A stretch of 27,011 nt of DNA from CAZLYX01 sp964563885 (GCA_964563885.1 CAZLYX010000026.1:1-27011); one strand, 5' to 3'; shown: positions 7,727 through 16,614, counted from the first letter of the stretch. Program-made: numbers and translations. The notes: generated by a model not told the origin, from the sequence alone.

Positions 7727-9253
7727 ATGACTGTGATTAAACAAGAAGATTTTGTTCAGAGCATTGCCGATGGCTTTCAATTCATCAGCTATTACCATCC
7801 TAAAGACTTCATTCAAGCGCTGACTAAGGCTTGGGAAAAAGAAGAAAACCCTGCCGCAAAAGATGCAATGACACAAATTTTAGTAAATAGCCGTATGTGT
7901 GCTGAAGGCAAACGCCCCATTTGCCAAGACACTGGCATTGCAGTGGTGTTTCTAAAAGTGGGCATGGATGTGCGATGGGATTCTGAATTAAGCGTACAAG
8001 AAATGGTGGATGAAGGTGTGCGCCGTGCATATCAGCTACCTGAAAACAAACTGCGCGCATCGGTTTTGGCCGACCCTGCTGGCAAACGCATCAACACTAA
8101 AGACAACACACCAGCAGTTGTGCACATGGAAATTGTAAAAGGCAATACAGTTGAAGTGACCTGCGCAGCTAAAGGTGGCGGCTCAGAAAACAAATCAAAA
8201 TTGGCCATGCTCAACCCATCTGATTCAATTGTTGATTGGGTGTTAAAAACCATTCCTACTATGGGTGCAGGCTGGTGTCCACCTGGTATTTTGGGCATTG
8301 GCATTGGCGGCACGCCAGAGAAAGCAACCTTATTGGCCAAAGAATCACTGATGAGCCACATTGATATTCAAGAGCTAAAAGAAAAAGCAGACAGCGGCGC
8401 TGAGCTAAGTACAGTTGAAGCTTTGCGCTTAGAATTATTTGAAAAAGTAAACGCATTGGGTATTGGCGCACAAGGTTTGGGCGGTTTAACTACTGTGTTA
8501 GACGTAAAAATTCTGGATTACCCAACGCACGCTGCTTCTAAACCCATCGCCATGATTCCAAACTGTGCTGCTACTCGCCACGTTGAGTTTGTGCTCGATG
8601 GCTCAGGCGCAGCCAACTTGCAACCGCCTTCTCTAGAAGACTGGCCAGATATTACCTACAATCCTGATAACGGCAAACGTGTAAACGTAGATGATTTAAG
8701 CAAAGCTGATATTGCAGAGTGGAAAATAGGCGATGTGTTGCTGCTAAATGGCACCATTTATACAGGTCGTGACGCCGCGCATAAACGCATGATTGATATG
8801 TTAAACAAAGGCGAGCAACTGCCAATTGATTTCACCAACAAAATGATTTATTACGTTGGCCCAGTTGATCCAGTGCGTGATGAAGCTGTTGGCCCCGCTG
8901 GCCCGACAACTGCTACTCGCATGGATAAATTTACACGTCAATTACTCGAAAAAACTGGCTTGCTGGGCATGATTGGTAAATCTGAGCGTGGCGAAGAAAC
9001 CTGTGAAGCCATTGCTGATAACAAAGCAGTTTATCTAATGGCGGTTGGCGGCTCGGCATATTTGGTGTCTAAAGCAATTAAAGAAGCCAAAGTAGTGGCC
9101 TTTGAAGACTTGGGTATGGAAGCAATTTATGAGTTTAAAGTAACAGACATGCCCGTTACTGTGGCTGTAGACAGCAGTGGTAAATCGGTTCACGCGATTG
9201 CACCAAAACAATGGCAAGCTAAAATTGGCATTATCCCCGTTACTGCCGACTAG
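7727..9253 (+). CDS. Class I fumarate hydratase (iron-sulfur fumarase)
   Basis: Converts fumarate to malate in the TCA cycle. This is the oxygen-sensitive [4Fe-4S] class I enzyme, with alpha and beta parts fused in one 508-residue chain, not the class II FumC type. The likely cluster-binding cysteines are C66 in PICQDTG, C184 in GAGWCPPG and C280 in IPNCAATRHVEF, each in a conserved family setting. The C-terminal beta domain starts around residue 315 (KIGDVLLLNGTIYTGRDAAH) and contains YYVGPVDP and GPAGPTTATRMD. AAAGGAAC precedes the ATG at a normal distance. It is divergent from ychF and ends in a DUS hairpin shared with convergent argE. I leave the symbol empty because E. coli has several class I paralogues (fumA, fumB) and the orthology is not clear. 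A 10-base DUS core lies in the coding region at 8035-8044. Confidence 0.95.
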   Translation: MTVIKQEDFVQSIADGFQFISYYHPKDFIQALTKAWEKEENPAAKDAMTQILVNSRMCAEGKRPICQDTGIAVVFLKVGMDVRWDSELSVQEMVDEGVRRAYQLPENKLRASVLADPAGKRINTKDNTPAVVHMEIVKGNTVEVTCAAKGGGSENKSKLAMLNPSDSIVDWVLKTIPTMGAGWCPPGILGIGIGGTPEKATLLAKESLMSHIDIQELKEKADSGAELSTVEALRLELFEKVNALGIGAQGLGGLTTVLDVKILDYPTHAASKPIAMIPNCAATRHVEFVLDGSGAANLQPPSLEDWPDITYNPDNGKRVNVDDLSKADIAEWKIGDVLLLNGTIYTGRDAAHKRMIDMLNKGEQLPIDFTNKMIYYVGPVDPVRDEAVGPAGPTTATRMDKFTRQLLEKTGLLGMIGKSERGEETCEAIADNKAVYLMAVGGSAYLVSKAIKEAKVVAFEDLGMEAIYEFKVTDMPVTVAVDSSGKSVHAIAPKQWQAKIGIIPVTAD

Positions 9254-9285
9254 ACTAATAATATCAACTTAAAACGTAAAATCAT

Positions 9286-9319
9286 TAAAGGCTACCTGAA
9301 AACGTTCAGGTAGCCTTTA
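9286..9319. terminator. DUS-pair hairpin between convergent fumarase and argE genes
   Basis: Exact uptake words at 9289-9300 (+) and 9305-9316 (-) with stem extension TAA/TTA and a 4-base AACG loop. It lies 33 bases after the fumarase stop, and 83 bases past the end of argE on the other strand, so it could stop both transcripts. Confidence 0.75.
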
Positions 9320-9357
9320 CTTTAACCAACTCATCAACATTAGATTGATCATGCCAA

Positions 9358-9369
9358 AGGCTACCTGAA
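9358..9369 (+). repeat. Single DUS near the argE 3' end
   Basis: Exact AGGCTACCTGAA, 39 bases after the DUS hairpin and 32 bases from the argE stop codon. The nearby CTTTCAG at 9381-9387 could be a worn partner arm but matches only the first part of the word. Confidence 0.8.
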
Positions 9370-9401
9370 ACCATACAAGCCTTTCAGTAAGCCAAAGCAT
9401 T

Positions 9402-10559
9402 TTATTGGTGTTGTGCGGCAATAAGCTGCTTAATAAAACGATCGCAACGCTCTAACTGCGCCAACGATACAAATTCATCTGGCTTATGCGCTTGTGCAAT
9501 ATGGCCAGGGCCACAAATCACAGTATGAATACCCGCTTGCCAAAATTGCCCGCCCTCAGTGGCATAAGCCACTTTATGGCGTCCACTTTCACCAACAAGC
9601 TGTTCTACTAATTCATGTAAAAGCCGAGCTTCTGCTTCTGGCAGCGCAGGCACATTAGTGGCATGAACCAATTCAATGCGCGCTGCCGCATCCACTGCTT
9701 GCATTTGCGGCTCAAGCACTTGGCGAATGTATGCTTCAATCGGCTCTACAACATCTTGCGGCTGCATGTGCGGTAAATTACGATAGTCAAATTGAAACTC
9801 GCACAATGCTGGAATAATATTCACCGCATTGCCACCACGAATGGTGTTCACGCTTAAGCTTGAAAATGGCACATCAAATGCAGTGTCTAAATCTTGCCGC
9901 TGTTTCAATTTTGCGGCCAAATCATTGATAAACACAATCAGCCGAGCCGCGTATTCAATCGCATTCACACCTTCAGGTGTTAACGAAGAATGCGCCGCTT
10001 TGCCATGCACTTTGCAATTAAAAGCATGAATCCCTTTATGCGCCACCACCATCCTCATGCCGCTGGGCTCGCCTACAATGCAATGTTCTGGCGTTAAACC
10101 ACGGCGTTGTAATTCTGCAATCATCACTGGTGCACCCAAACAGCCAACTTCTTCGTCATACGATAAGGCAATATGCAACGGCCGCTTTAGTTTAGCGGCC
10201 ATCATCCGTGGTGCGGCCGTCAATACAGAGGCAATAAAGCCTTTCATATCGGCGCTGCCTCGCCCATAAAGCTTACCATCACGGATGTCTGCTTGATAAG
10301 GATCAGACTGCCAATTTTGACCATCGGTTGGCACCACATCGGTGTGCCCACTCAAAATCAAGCCGCCTTCAACACTGCCGTTGGCAGCGGGTATGGTTGC
10401 AAATAAGTTTGCTTTCGTGCCCTGCTCGTTATACGCCAGCCATGGTTTCGCGCCCATGCCATGTAAATAGTTGGCGGTGTCGTCAATTAGAGCAAGATTA
10501 GACAAGCGGCTGGTGGTATCAAAAGCAATCAAATGAGCAAGACGCTCTATCGTATTCAT
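9402..10559 (-). CDS. argE: Acetylornithine deacetylase (M20 metallohydrolase)
   Basis: Removes the acetyl group from N-acetylornithine to give ornithine in arginine biosynthesis. At 385 residues it has the usual length. M20-family metal-site motifs are visible: GHTDVVP with H72 and D74, GRGSADMKG with the bridging Asp near 105, and the catalytic/metal pair DEEVGCLGAP near 136. HKGIHAFNCKVHGKAAHSS marks the start of the dimerisation domain, and VICGPGHIAQAHKPDEF gives the last metal-binding His near the C-terminus. GGAGAG lies 6 bases before the ATG. No other arginine gene is adjacent. Related M20 enzymes such as DapE share these motifs, but the TGRH/HTDVVPTDGQNW context and the lack of a DapE signature favour ArgE. 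Confidence 0.9.
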   Translation of the reverse strand: MNTIERLAHLIAFDTTSRLSNLALIDDTANYLHGMGAKPWLAYNEQGTKANLFATIPAANGSVEGGLILSGHTDVVPTDGQNWQSDPYQADIRDGKLYGRGSADMKGFIASVLTAAPRMMAAKLKRPLHIALSYDEEVGCLGAPVMIAELQRRGLTPEHCIVGEPSGMRMVVAHKGIHAFNCKVHGKAAHSSLTPEGVNAIEYAARLIVFINDLAAKLKQRQDLDTAFDVPFSSLSVNTIRGGNAVNIIPALCEFQFDYRNLPHMQPQDVVEPIEAYIRQVLEPQMQAVDAAARIELVHATNVPALPEAEARLLHELVEQLVGESGRHKVAYATEGGQFWQAGIHTVICGPGHIAQAHKPDEFVSLAQLERCDRFIKQLIAAQHQ

Positions 10560-10630
10560 GCCAACTCTCCATCAATAAATGAATCAATCTGAATGCATAT
10601 TCAAACAATTTTAATATTTAAGACATTTTA

Positions 10631-10689
10631 GCAAAGGCTACCTGAAAACTTATATTGAGTTTAAATGTTGCTTTCAGGTAGCCTTTTGC
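10631..10689. terminator. DUS pair with a long loop between clpB and argE
   Basis: Exact words at 10635-10646 (+) and 10673-10684 (-), with flanking GCAAA/TTTTGC also pairing apart from one bulged base. The 25-base loop is longer than in the other pairs here. Confidence 0.6.
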
Positions 10690-10730
10690 TATTCACAGAA
10701 AACAAAGCTAGATAAGCATGATAACGCAAT

Positions 10731-10764
10731 AAAAAGGCTACCTGAAATACGTTTCAGGTAGCCT
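10731..10764 (-). terminator. DUS-pair terminator of clpB
   Basis: Exact words at 10735-10746 (+) and 10753-10764 (-) form a 13-base-pair stem with a TACG loop, 23 bases after the clpB stop. On the minus strand a run of five T follows the stem; on the + strand there is none, so it is oriented for clpB. Confidence 0.8.
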
Positions 10765-10787
10765 CATCTCAATACTGACTTATGGCA

Positions 10788-13364
10788 TTACACAAACACA
10801 AGTTTATCTGCTTCTACCGTCACCTTAATCGTGGTTTCTGGCGCATAAGCACCTGCCAACAGCTTGCGTGCCAATGGATTTTCGATTTCAGATTGAATGG
10901 CACGTTTTAGCGGACGCGCACCATATACTGGGTCGAAACCCACTTCGGCAAGCATATCCAGCGCTGCATCATCAACTTGCAAGTACAAGTCTTGCGCAGC
11001 CAAACGTTGTTCCAAACCTTTAAGCTGAATTTTAGCAATGGTGCGAATATTGGCTTGATCCAAGCCATGAAACACCACCACTTCATCAATACGGTTAATC
11101 AACTCAGGGCGAAAATGGTCTTTCACATCTTCCATCACCACCGCTTTAAGCGCATCGTAATCAGCAGTGCCCATGGCCTGAATATGATAGCTGCCTATAT
11201 TAGAAGTCATCACCACCACGGTATTTTTAAAATCCACCGTGCGGCCTTGACCATCAGTTAAGCGGCCATCATCCAACACTTGCAGCAAAATATTAAACAC
11301 ATCTGGATGCGCCTTTTCTACTTCATCAAGCAAAATCACGCTATACGGCTTGCGGCGCACTTGTTCAGTGAGATAACCACCCTCTTCATAGCCAACATAA
11401 CCTGGCGGCGCACCAATTAAACGCGCAATAGAGTGTTTTTCCATATATTCCGACATATCAATGCGGATTAAATGGTCTTCACTGTCAAACATAAAGCTGG
11501 CCAGCGTTTTACACAATTCAGTTTTACCCACACCTGTTGGGCCTAAAAACAAAAAGCTGCCGTAAGGTTTATTGGGATCGGCTAAGCCCGAACGTGAACG
11601 GCGAATAGCATCAGCAACAGCCCGCACAGCTTCATCTTGCCCAACCACGCGCTGATGCAATACATCTTCCATATGCAGTAATTTTTCACGCTCACCCTGC
11701 ATCATTTTAGCGACTGGAATACCCGTCATGTGCGACACAATTTCAGCAATTTCATCTGCGCCCACTGCGGTGCGGAACAATTGATTAACTTGTTGCTCAC
11801 CCTCAGATGCTTTTTCAGCAGCTTTCAGTTGTGCTTCTAATTTTGGCAATTCGCCATACTGTAATTTAGAAGCCTCTTCTAAATCACCCGCTCTTACTAA
11901 CTGATTGTATTTAATTTTAACTTCATCAATTTGTTTTTTTAATTGACCAGTACTGGAAGAAATGGCTTTTTCAGTTTTCCAGATTTCATCTAAATCAGCA
12001 TATTCTTTATTGACGCTGTCGATTTCTTCTTCAATTAAAGCCAAGCGTTTTTTACTGGCATCGTCTTTTTCTTTTTTCAGATGGTTTTGCTCCATTTCCA
12101 ACTGAATTTTACGGCGATAAAGCTTATCCATTTGCTCAGGCTTTGAATCCAGCTCAATCTTAATGCGGCTGGCAGCTTCATCCATTAAATCGATGGCTTT
12201 ATCAGGCAAAAAACGATCGCTGATATAGCGGTTACTCAATTCGGCAGCGGCAATAATGGCAGAGTCGGTAATCGTTACGCCATGGTGAGCTTCATAACGC
12301 TCCTGCAAGCCGCGCAAAATGGCAATGGTATCCTCAACACTTGGCTCACTCACCAATACTTTTTGGAAACGGCGCTCTAATGCAGCGTCTTTTTCAATGT
12401 ATTTTCGATACTCATCTAGCGTCGTTGCGCCAAGACAATGCAACTCGCCACGCGCCAATGCTGGCTTGAGCATATTACTAGCATCCATTGCGCCATCGCT
12501 TTTACCTGCGCCCACTAAAGTATGGAGTTCATCAATAAAAATCAGTGTTTGACCATCATCTTTGGCTAAATCATTTAATACTGCTTTTAAACGTTCCTCA
12601 AACTCACCACGGTATTTAGCACCAGCAATTAAAGCCGCTAAATCCAACACCAATAAGCGTTTGTTGCGCAAACTTTCAGGCACTTCATCATTCACAATGC
12701 GCTGCGCTAAACCTTCTACAATCGCAGTTTTGCCTACGCCTGGTTCACCAATCAACACTGGGTTGTTTTTAGTGCGGCGTTGTAACACTTGAATGGCGCG
12801 ACGAATTTCGTCATCACGACCAATAACAGGATCAAGCTTACCCTCGCGCGCGCGCTGGGTTAAATCAGTGGTGTATTTTTTTAGGGCATCGCGCTGATCT
12901 TCGGCATTTTGGCTGTCTACTGCTTCACCACCGCGTATGGCATCAATGGCTGCATTAATATTTTTCTCTGTGGCACCCGCTTGTTTTAAAATTTTGCCCG
13001 TTTCGCCATTTTGTTGCACCAAAGCCAGCAAGAACAGTTCGCTAGCAATGTAATCATCGCCTCGCTTCATGGCGGCTTTGTCCATTAGATTTAACACTGC
13101 TTGCAGCTCTCGGCTCGGCAGCACTTCACCGCCTTGACCAGATACTTTGGGCAAATTGTTTAGCAAAGCTTGTAGATTATTTTTTACTGCCGATAGATTT
13201 ACACTCGCTTGAGCCAGAAAAGCCGCTGTACCACCTTCGGTGTCATCCAGCATGGCTTTTAAAACATGCCCTGCTTCTAAGTAACTATTGTCATTCATTA
13301 ACGCCAAGCTTTGGCCTTCTTGTAAGGCTTCCTGAAACTTTGTTGTGAGTTTATCAAATCTCAT
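10788..13364 (-). CDS. clpB: ATP-dependent disaggregase ClpB
   Basis: A Hsp100 chaperone that pulls apart protein aggregates together with DnaK in the cytoplasm. At 858 residues it has the normal full length. In order: the N-terminal Clp repeat domain (residues 1-145), the first AAA+ module with Walker A GEPGVGKT near 206-213 and Walker B LIFIDELH, the charged coiled-coil middle domain (about 410-520, rich in Lys/Glu) that separates ClpB from ClpA, and the second AAA+ module with GPTGVGKTE near 605 and VILLDEVEKAHPDV. The C-terminal D2-small domain includes GARPLKRAIQ. AGGAG precedes the ATG. A sigma-32-like promoter lies 39 bases upstream, which fits heat-shock control. The AGGCTTCCTGAA at 13325-13336 is one base off the uptake word and codes KFQEAL, so it is probably coincidental. 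Confidence 0.97.
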   Translation of the reverse strand: MRFDKLTTKFQEALQEGQSLALMNDNSYLEAGHVLKAMLDDTEGGTAAFLAQASVNLSAVKNNLQALLNNLPKVSGQGGEVLPSRELQAVLNLMDKAAMKRGDDYIASELFLLALVQQNGETGKILKQAGATEKNINAAIDAIRGGEAVDSQNAEDQRDALKKYTTDLTQRAREGKLDPVIGRDDEIRRAIQVLQRRTKNNPVLIGEPGVGKTAIVEGLAQRIVNDEVPESLRNKRLLVLDLAALIAGAKYRGEFEERLKAVLNDLAKDDGQTLIFIDELHTLVGAGKSDGAMDASNMLKPALARGELHCLGATTLDEYRKYIEKDAALERRFQKVLVSEPSVEDTIAILRGLQERYEAHHGVTITDSAIIAAAELSNRYISDRFLPDKAIDLMDEAASRIKIELDSKPEQMDKLYRRKIQLEMEQNHLKKEKDDASKKRLALIEEEIDSVNKEYADLDEIWKTEKAISSSTGQLKKQIDEVKIKYNQLVRAGDLEEASKLQYGELPKLEAQLKAAEKASEGEQQVNQLFRTAVGADEIAEIVSHMTGIPVAKMMQGEREKLLHMEDVLHQRVVGQDEAVRAVADAIRRSRSGLADPNKPYGSFLFLGPTGVGKTELCKTLASFMFDSEDHLIRIDMSEYMEKHSIARLIGAPPGYVGYEEGGYLTEQVRRKPYSVILLDEVEKAHPDVFNILLQVLDDGRLTDGQGRTVDFKNTVVVMTSNIGSYHIQAMGTADYDALKAVVMEDVKDHFRPELINRIDEVVVFHGLDQANIRTIAKIQLKGLEQRLAAQDLYLQVDDAALDMLAEVGFDPVYGARPLKRAIQSEIENPLARKLLAGAYAPETTIKVTVEADKLVFV

Positions 13365-13402
13365 CGAGTGCTCCTCAAGGTAGAATATTTAATTACTTAG
13401 TA

Positions 13403-13430
13403 ATATTGGTTCACCTGTGGGTAAGTCAAG
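13403..13430 (-). promoter_or_regulatory. Candidate sigma-32 (RpoH) heat-shock promoter of clpB
   Basis: Read on the minus strand: CTTGAC (13430-13425), 14 bases, then ACCAATAT (13410-13403). The E. coli RpoH consensus is CTTGAA, 13-15 or so, CCCCATNT, so the match is 5 of 6 and about 6 of 8. The -10 element ends 38 bases before the clpB ATG. RpoH control of clpB is known in many proteobacteria; here it is inferred from the sequence. Confidence 0.5.
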
Positions 13431-13540
13431 CCATCAAACAGAATTTTTTTATTCTTAAGCATTTATTTAATGATATCTAATTGTTTTATAATTATTTAAA
13501 TTATATTAAAACTGTGGATAACATATTGTTATTTATCATT

Positions 13541-13568
13541 GGGCTAGCTGAAAAATTTGAGCTAGCCT
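13541..13568. repeat. Degenerate inverted pair of the variant uptake word AGGCTAGCTGAA
   Basis: GGGCTAGCTGAA (13541-13552) and TTGAGCTAGCCT (13557-13568) each differ by one base from AGGCTAGCTGAA or its complement. GGCTAGCT pairs with AGCTAGCC. In both arms the seventh base of the usual word (C) is G. The 333-base gap between clpB and the lipoprotein gene holds this element, the better-preserved pair at 13641, the clpB promoter and otherwise very AT-rich DNA without an ORF. Confidence 0.65.
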
Positions 13569-13636
13569 TAAATAAATACAAGAACACACATTATTTATAA
13601 AGTTTTTAAGCTGCCTTAAGTGTGCAATATTAAAAT

Positions 13637-13670
13637 AAAAAGGCTAGCTGAACATTCAGCTAGCCTTTTT
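13637..13670 (-). terminator. Variant DUS-pair terminator (AGGCTAGCTGAA) after the lipoprotein gene
   Basis: AGGCTAGCTGAA at 13641-13652 and its exact reverse complement at 13655-13666 form a perfect stem extended by AAAA/TTTT, with only CA between the arms. It lies 28 bases beyond the stop of the lipoprotein gene at 13698. The word differs from the standard one at one position in both arms. Confidence 0.75.
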
Positions 13671-13697
13671 TAATGTCAATATTCTATTTTAGAAGCA

Positions 13698-15134
13698 TTA
13701 TTTAACCACTTTAGAAGCTGGTTCTGAGGCCGCTTTTTTTGCATTTGAAATGGCCTCCTCTAACTCTTTCGAAGGTGTTTCGGTTGCATCAACTACTTCT
13801 GAAGCAGCTTCGGTTGCACTAGCTGCATTATCAAATGAATCTTCCGTCACTGTAGGGAAGATACCAAAATTGGAAACAACATCAACTGAATAGTCTTCGA
13901 ATGATATTGCCTTTCCGTCTGATTTCAACGTAAACACGGGTTTGCCAAATCCAGTATGACGTACCAATGCTTCTAAGCTCATTACATTGCCTTTAGTTAC
14001 CTGAAGAGGTTGCAACATCAAGCGCCCACCTAGCATCCGTGCGCTGTCATCAAGAAAAATTTCATAACTATTAGCGAAAAACTGATCATGAAATTCAAGA
14101 AATTGCCCATAATCCTGATCTTTAAGTGAGTCAATAAAAGCACGCACTACATCATAACCTTCTGTTTTTATGCCAGCTTCTGGTTCGCTTTTTACTAATT
14201 CATTAAATTTTGATAACCAATCATGACGTAAAGTTTCTGTAAACAATATACTATTTTGTTTATTGATAACAACACGGATGCGGTGTTTTGCACCAATGCC
14301 TTTCCCAAAATCGTCTTGCTTTAGCTTCTGAAAAGCATCTGCTGGCAGCGCTTCATAAGCACTATTGCTACTTAACAGATAAGCTTTAACAGCTGTTTTG
14401 AGTGGTAACTTAGCGACCATCTTACTAAAATCGTATCTAACAGGCTCATGACGTAAACGTTGGATCAACGCCTTATCTTTTATTATGGCACCCATTACCG
14501 CGCGCATCATGGTAGTCGGATCACCAGTAATGGTGTTATTGTTCAAATTCAATAACAAAGGCAGCCCAATATTCAAACGCTCATGTTTACCCTGATAAGA
14601 ATAATCAGCATGACTTTCATGTAAACCGGCTGGCAAATCAATCGCACCTTTATAGCGGATTTTGGCGCCTGCCAACACATCAATTAAGCTTGGATTATCT
14701 TCTAAGCTTTGTTCAATTTTATTAATAAAATCTAGATTAATATCGCTGCTGTTGTTTATCTCTTCATCTAACGCCTCTTCGCGTTTTGCACACGAGCTTT
14801 CTAATTCGCGCAGGGCTTTTTTACTTAAGCCCTCTTTACTCTTGTAGCGACAATCTTCATTATATGCTTCACGTTTGAGAGTTAATGCTTTGTGCTTTTT
14901 ATCCAGTACTACATTGTTAGCAGCAATTTCTAATTGCTCTTTAGTCAACAGACTTTCAGATACTGGAATGCGCTTAACAAACATTTCGCCTTCGTAGTTA
15001 AAGCGATTGTCTTTGGTTAAGCTGCGTTCAACCGCGCTTTGAACCATTTGCTTAGGGGTTTTCTCAGCCAAACTGCTGCACGCTGATAAGCCAACAACTG
15101 CCAATATAGCTGCAATAATAGAAATAGATTTCAT
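13698..15134 (-). CDS. Predicted outer-membrane lipoprotein, tandem paralogue A
   Basis: A 478-residue protein of a family I do not recognise. It begins with a lipoprotein signal peptide: basic MK, a hydrophobic stretch and the lipobox LSAC, giving lipidated C19. Ser at +2 after the Cys would favour the outer membrane. The mature part is rich in charged residues and helical, with conserved segments shared with the next gene, such as SSLAEKTPKQMVQSAVERS, GEMFVKRIP, SLEDNPSL, DVLAGAK and GAKHRIRVV. The last ~70 residues (after PVFTLKSDGKAI) are Ala/Ser/Thr/Glu-rich, low in complexity and poorly conserved between the copies, ending in VVK. AAAGG lies 6 bases before the ATG. It sits 87 bases after its paralogue. 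Function unknown; the repeated hydrophobic-poor alpha/beta pattern would allow a periplasm-facing accessory or binding protein. Confidence 0.85.
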   Translation of the reverse strand: MKSISIIAAILAVVGLSACSSLAEKTPKQMVQSAVERSLTKDNRFNYEGEMFVKRIPVSESLLTKEQLEIAANNVVLDKKHKALTLKREAYNEDCRYKSKEGLSKKALRELESSCAKREEALDEEINNSSDINLDFINKIEQSLEDNPSLIDVLAGAKIRYKGAIDLPAGLHESHADYSYQGKHERLNIGLPLLLNLNNNTITGDPTTMMRAVMGAIIKDKALIQRLRHEPVRYDFSKMVAKLPLKTAVKAYLLSSNSAYEALPADAFQKLKQDDFGKGIGAKHRIRVVINKQNSILFTETLRHDWLSKFNELVKSEPEAGIKTEGYDVVRAFIDSLKDQDYGQFLEFHDQFFANSYEIFLDDSARMLGGRLMLQPLQVTKGNVMSLEALVRHTGFGKPVFTLKSDGKAISFEDYSVDVVSNFGIFPTVTEDSFDNAASATEAASEVVDATETPSKELEEAISNAKKAASEPASKVVK

Positions 15135-15146
15135 AAAAACCTTTAT

Positions 15147-15175
15147 ATAGTATTATCAAATTAAGGCTACCTGAA
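15147..15175 (-). promoter_or_regulatory. Candidate promoter of lipoprotein A, overlapping a DUS
   Basis: On the minus strand, TTCAGG (15175-15170, inside the uptake word), a 17-base spacer and TACTAT (15152-15147). The same elements at the same spacing occur before the paralogue. The -35 match is weak (3 of 6 to TTGACA). Confidence 0.35.
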
Positions 15176-15192
15176 TGTGTTCAGGTAGCCTT
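15163..15192 (-). repeat. DUS-pair hairpin between the two lipoprotein genes (loop TGTG)
   Basis: Exact words at 15164-15175 and 15180-15191 with loop TGTG on the + strand. It lies 30 bases after the stop of paralogue B and 28 bases before the start of paralogue A. No long T run follows on the minus strand, so it would be a weak terminator. Confidence 0.8.
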
Positions 15193-15221
15193 TAGTCATA
15201 TAAATCTTATTTTTATAAAGT

Positions 15222-16601
15222 TTATTTAACCACGTCAACGGCTACGTCTGAAGCTGCTTCCGTTACAATAGCTGCACTATCAACATTTTCTACAACCGCT
15301 TCAGCCGCATCATCTGGCAAACCACTGTATCTGGCTTTTTGTGCTGCCTCAAACTCACTGAATAGAATTGCTTTACCATCTGATTTTAATGTAAACACAG
15401 GCTTGTCAAAGCCAACATAACGCACTAATGCTTCTACGCTCATCACATTGCCTTTGGTTACGCTAATCGGTTGCATCAAAACACGTCCACCTAATGTCCG
15501 CGCACGATTATCTAGGAACATTTCGTAACTGTTGGCGAAAGCTTTATCTTGATCAGCAATTAATTTTTCAAAATCTGTCTCATTTATCGAGCTCAAAAAC
15601 ATACGCACTAATTCATATTCTTCAGGATTAATGCCAGCTTCTGGTTCACTTTTTTCTAGCTCATTAAATTTTTCAAGCAACGCAACACGCAAATTTTCAA
15701 AAAACAATACGCTATTTTCCTTATTCATAACAACGCGAATACGGTGCTTAGCTCCAATGCTTTTGCCAAACGCATCTTGCGGCAGTTGCTGGAAAGCATC
15801 TGCTGGCAATGCTTCATAAGCCTTGTTATTGCTCAATATATAAGCCTTTAAAACTGTTTTAATTGGCAATTTACCCACCCATTCACTAAAATCTATCCTG
15901 ATGGGTTCATCACGTAAGCGCTGGCTCAAAGCCTTATCTTTTATCACACCAGCCATTACGGCGCGCACCATAGTAGAAGGATCAGCAGTAATAGTGGCTT
16001 TGTTGATATCCAACAATACCGGCAGGCCAAAACTCAAGCGCTCATGTTTGGCCTGATAATCAAATTCAGAATAAGCTTCAAACAAACCAGCTGGTAAATC
16101 AATCGCACCTTTAAAGCGGAATTTGGCACCTGCTAAGACATCCATTAAGCTTGGATTATCTTCTAAGCTCTCACCCAAACGATTTAATAAATCTATCTGG
16201 GCATCGCTGTAGACATCATCATCTTTTTCTTTTGCTAATACTTCTTCACGCTTTGCACAGGAGCTTTCTAATGCTCGAAGGGCTTTTTTACTTAATTCTT
16301 CTTTGTTTAGATAAACACATTCTCGTTCATAATCTGAACGTTTGAGAGTCAATGCTATTCGCTTTTCTTTCAACGCTCCACTGTTAGCAGCAGTTTCTAA
16401 TTGCGCTTTAGTTAACAGACTTTCTGATGTTGGAATGCGTTTAACAAACATTTCGCCTTCAAAGTTAACGCGGTTATCTTTGGTTAAGCTGCGTTCAACC
16501 GCACTTTGAACCATTTGTTTGGGCGTTTTCTCAGCTAAACTGCTACATGCTGATAGGCCAACCGCTGCCAGTATGGTTGCAATCATGGAAATCGTTTTCA
16601 T
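15222..16601 (-). CDS. Predicted outer-membrane lipoprotein, tandem paralogue B
   Basis: A 459-residue paralogue of the preceding entry, alignable over nearly its whole length. The signal peptide has the same lipobox LSAC with C19, followed by SSLAEKTPKQMVQSAVERS, which is identical in both copies. The frame extends to a TTG at 16628, but I chose the ATG at 16601: it has AAAGG at the right distance and matches the paralogue's start. A pair of Cys (C in EREC and SSCAKRE) is conserved in both copies and could form a periplasmic disulfide. The low-complexity tail (after AILF) is shorter than in copy A and again ends in VVK. I cannot assign a function. The identical order of leader, hairpin and gene shows tandem duplication of a whole unit, followed by divergence. 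Confidence 0.85.
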   Translation of the reverse strand: MKTISMIATILAAVGLSACSSLAEKTPKQMVQSAVERSLTKDNRVNFEGEMFVKRIPTSESLLTKAQLETAANSGALKEKRIALTLKRSDYERECVYLNKEELSKKALRALESSCAKREEVLAKEKDDDVYSDAQIDLLNRLGESLEDNPSLMDVLAGAKFRFKGAIDLPAGLFEAYSEFDYQAKHERLSFGLPVLLDINKATITADPSTMVRAVMAGVIKDKALSQRLRDEPIRIDFSEWVGKLPIKTVLKAYILSNNKAYEALPADAFQQLPQDAFGKSIGAKHRIRVVMNKENSVLFFENLRVALLEKFNELEKSEPEAGINPEEYELVRMFLSSINETDFEKLIADQDKAFANSYEMFLDNRARTLGGRVLMQPISVTKGNVMSVEALVRYVGFDKPVFTLKSDGKAILFSEFEAAQKARYSGLPDDAAEAVVENVDSAAIVTEAASDVAVDVVK

Positions 16602-16614
16602 AAAAAACCTTTGT

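Noticed and set aside
13325..13336. AGGCTTCCTGAA in clpB as a variant uptake word
   Set aside because: It has one mismatch and codes conserved N-terminal residues of ClpB, so the likeness is probably incidental.
13513..13521. Perfect DnaA box (TGTGGATAA) in AT-rich DNA upstream of clpB
   Set aside because: Only one box is in the gap; another exact match at 18583-18591 is inside a coding gene. Chance occurrence of a 9-mer in this length is not rare, and no dnaA, dnaN or box cluster is present, so it is not an origin.
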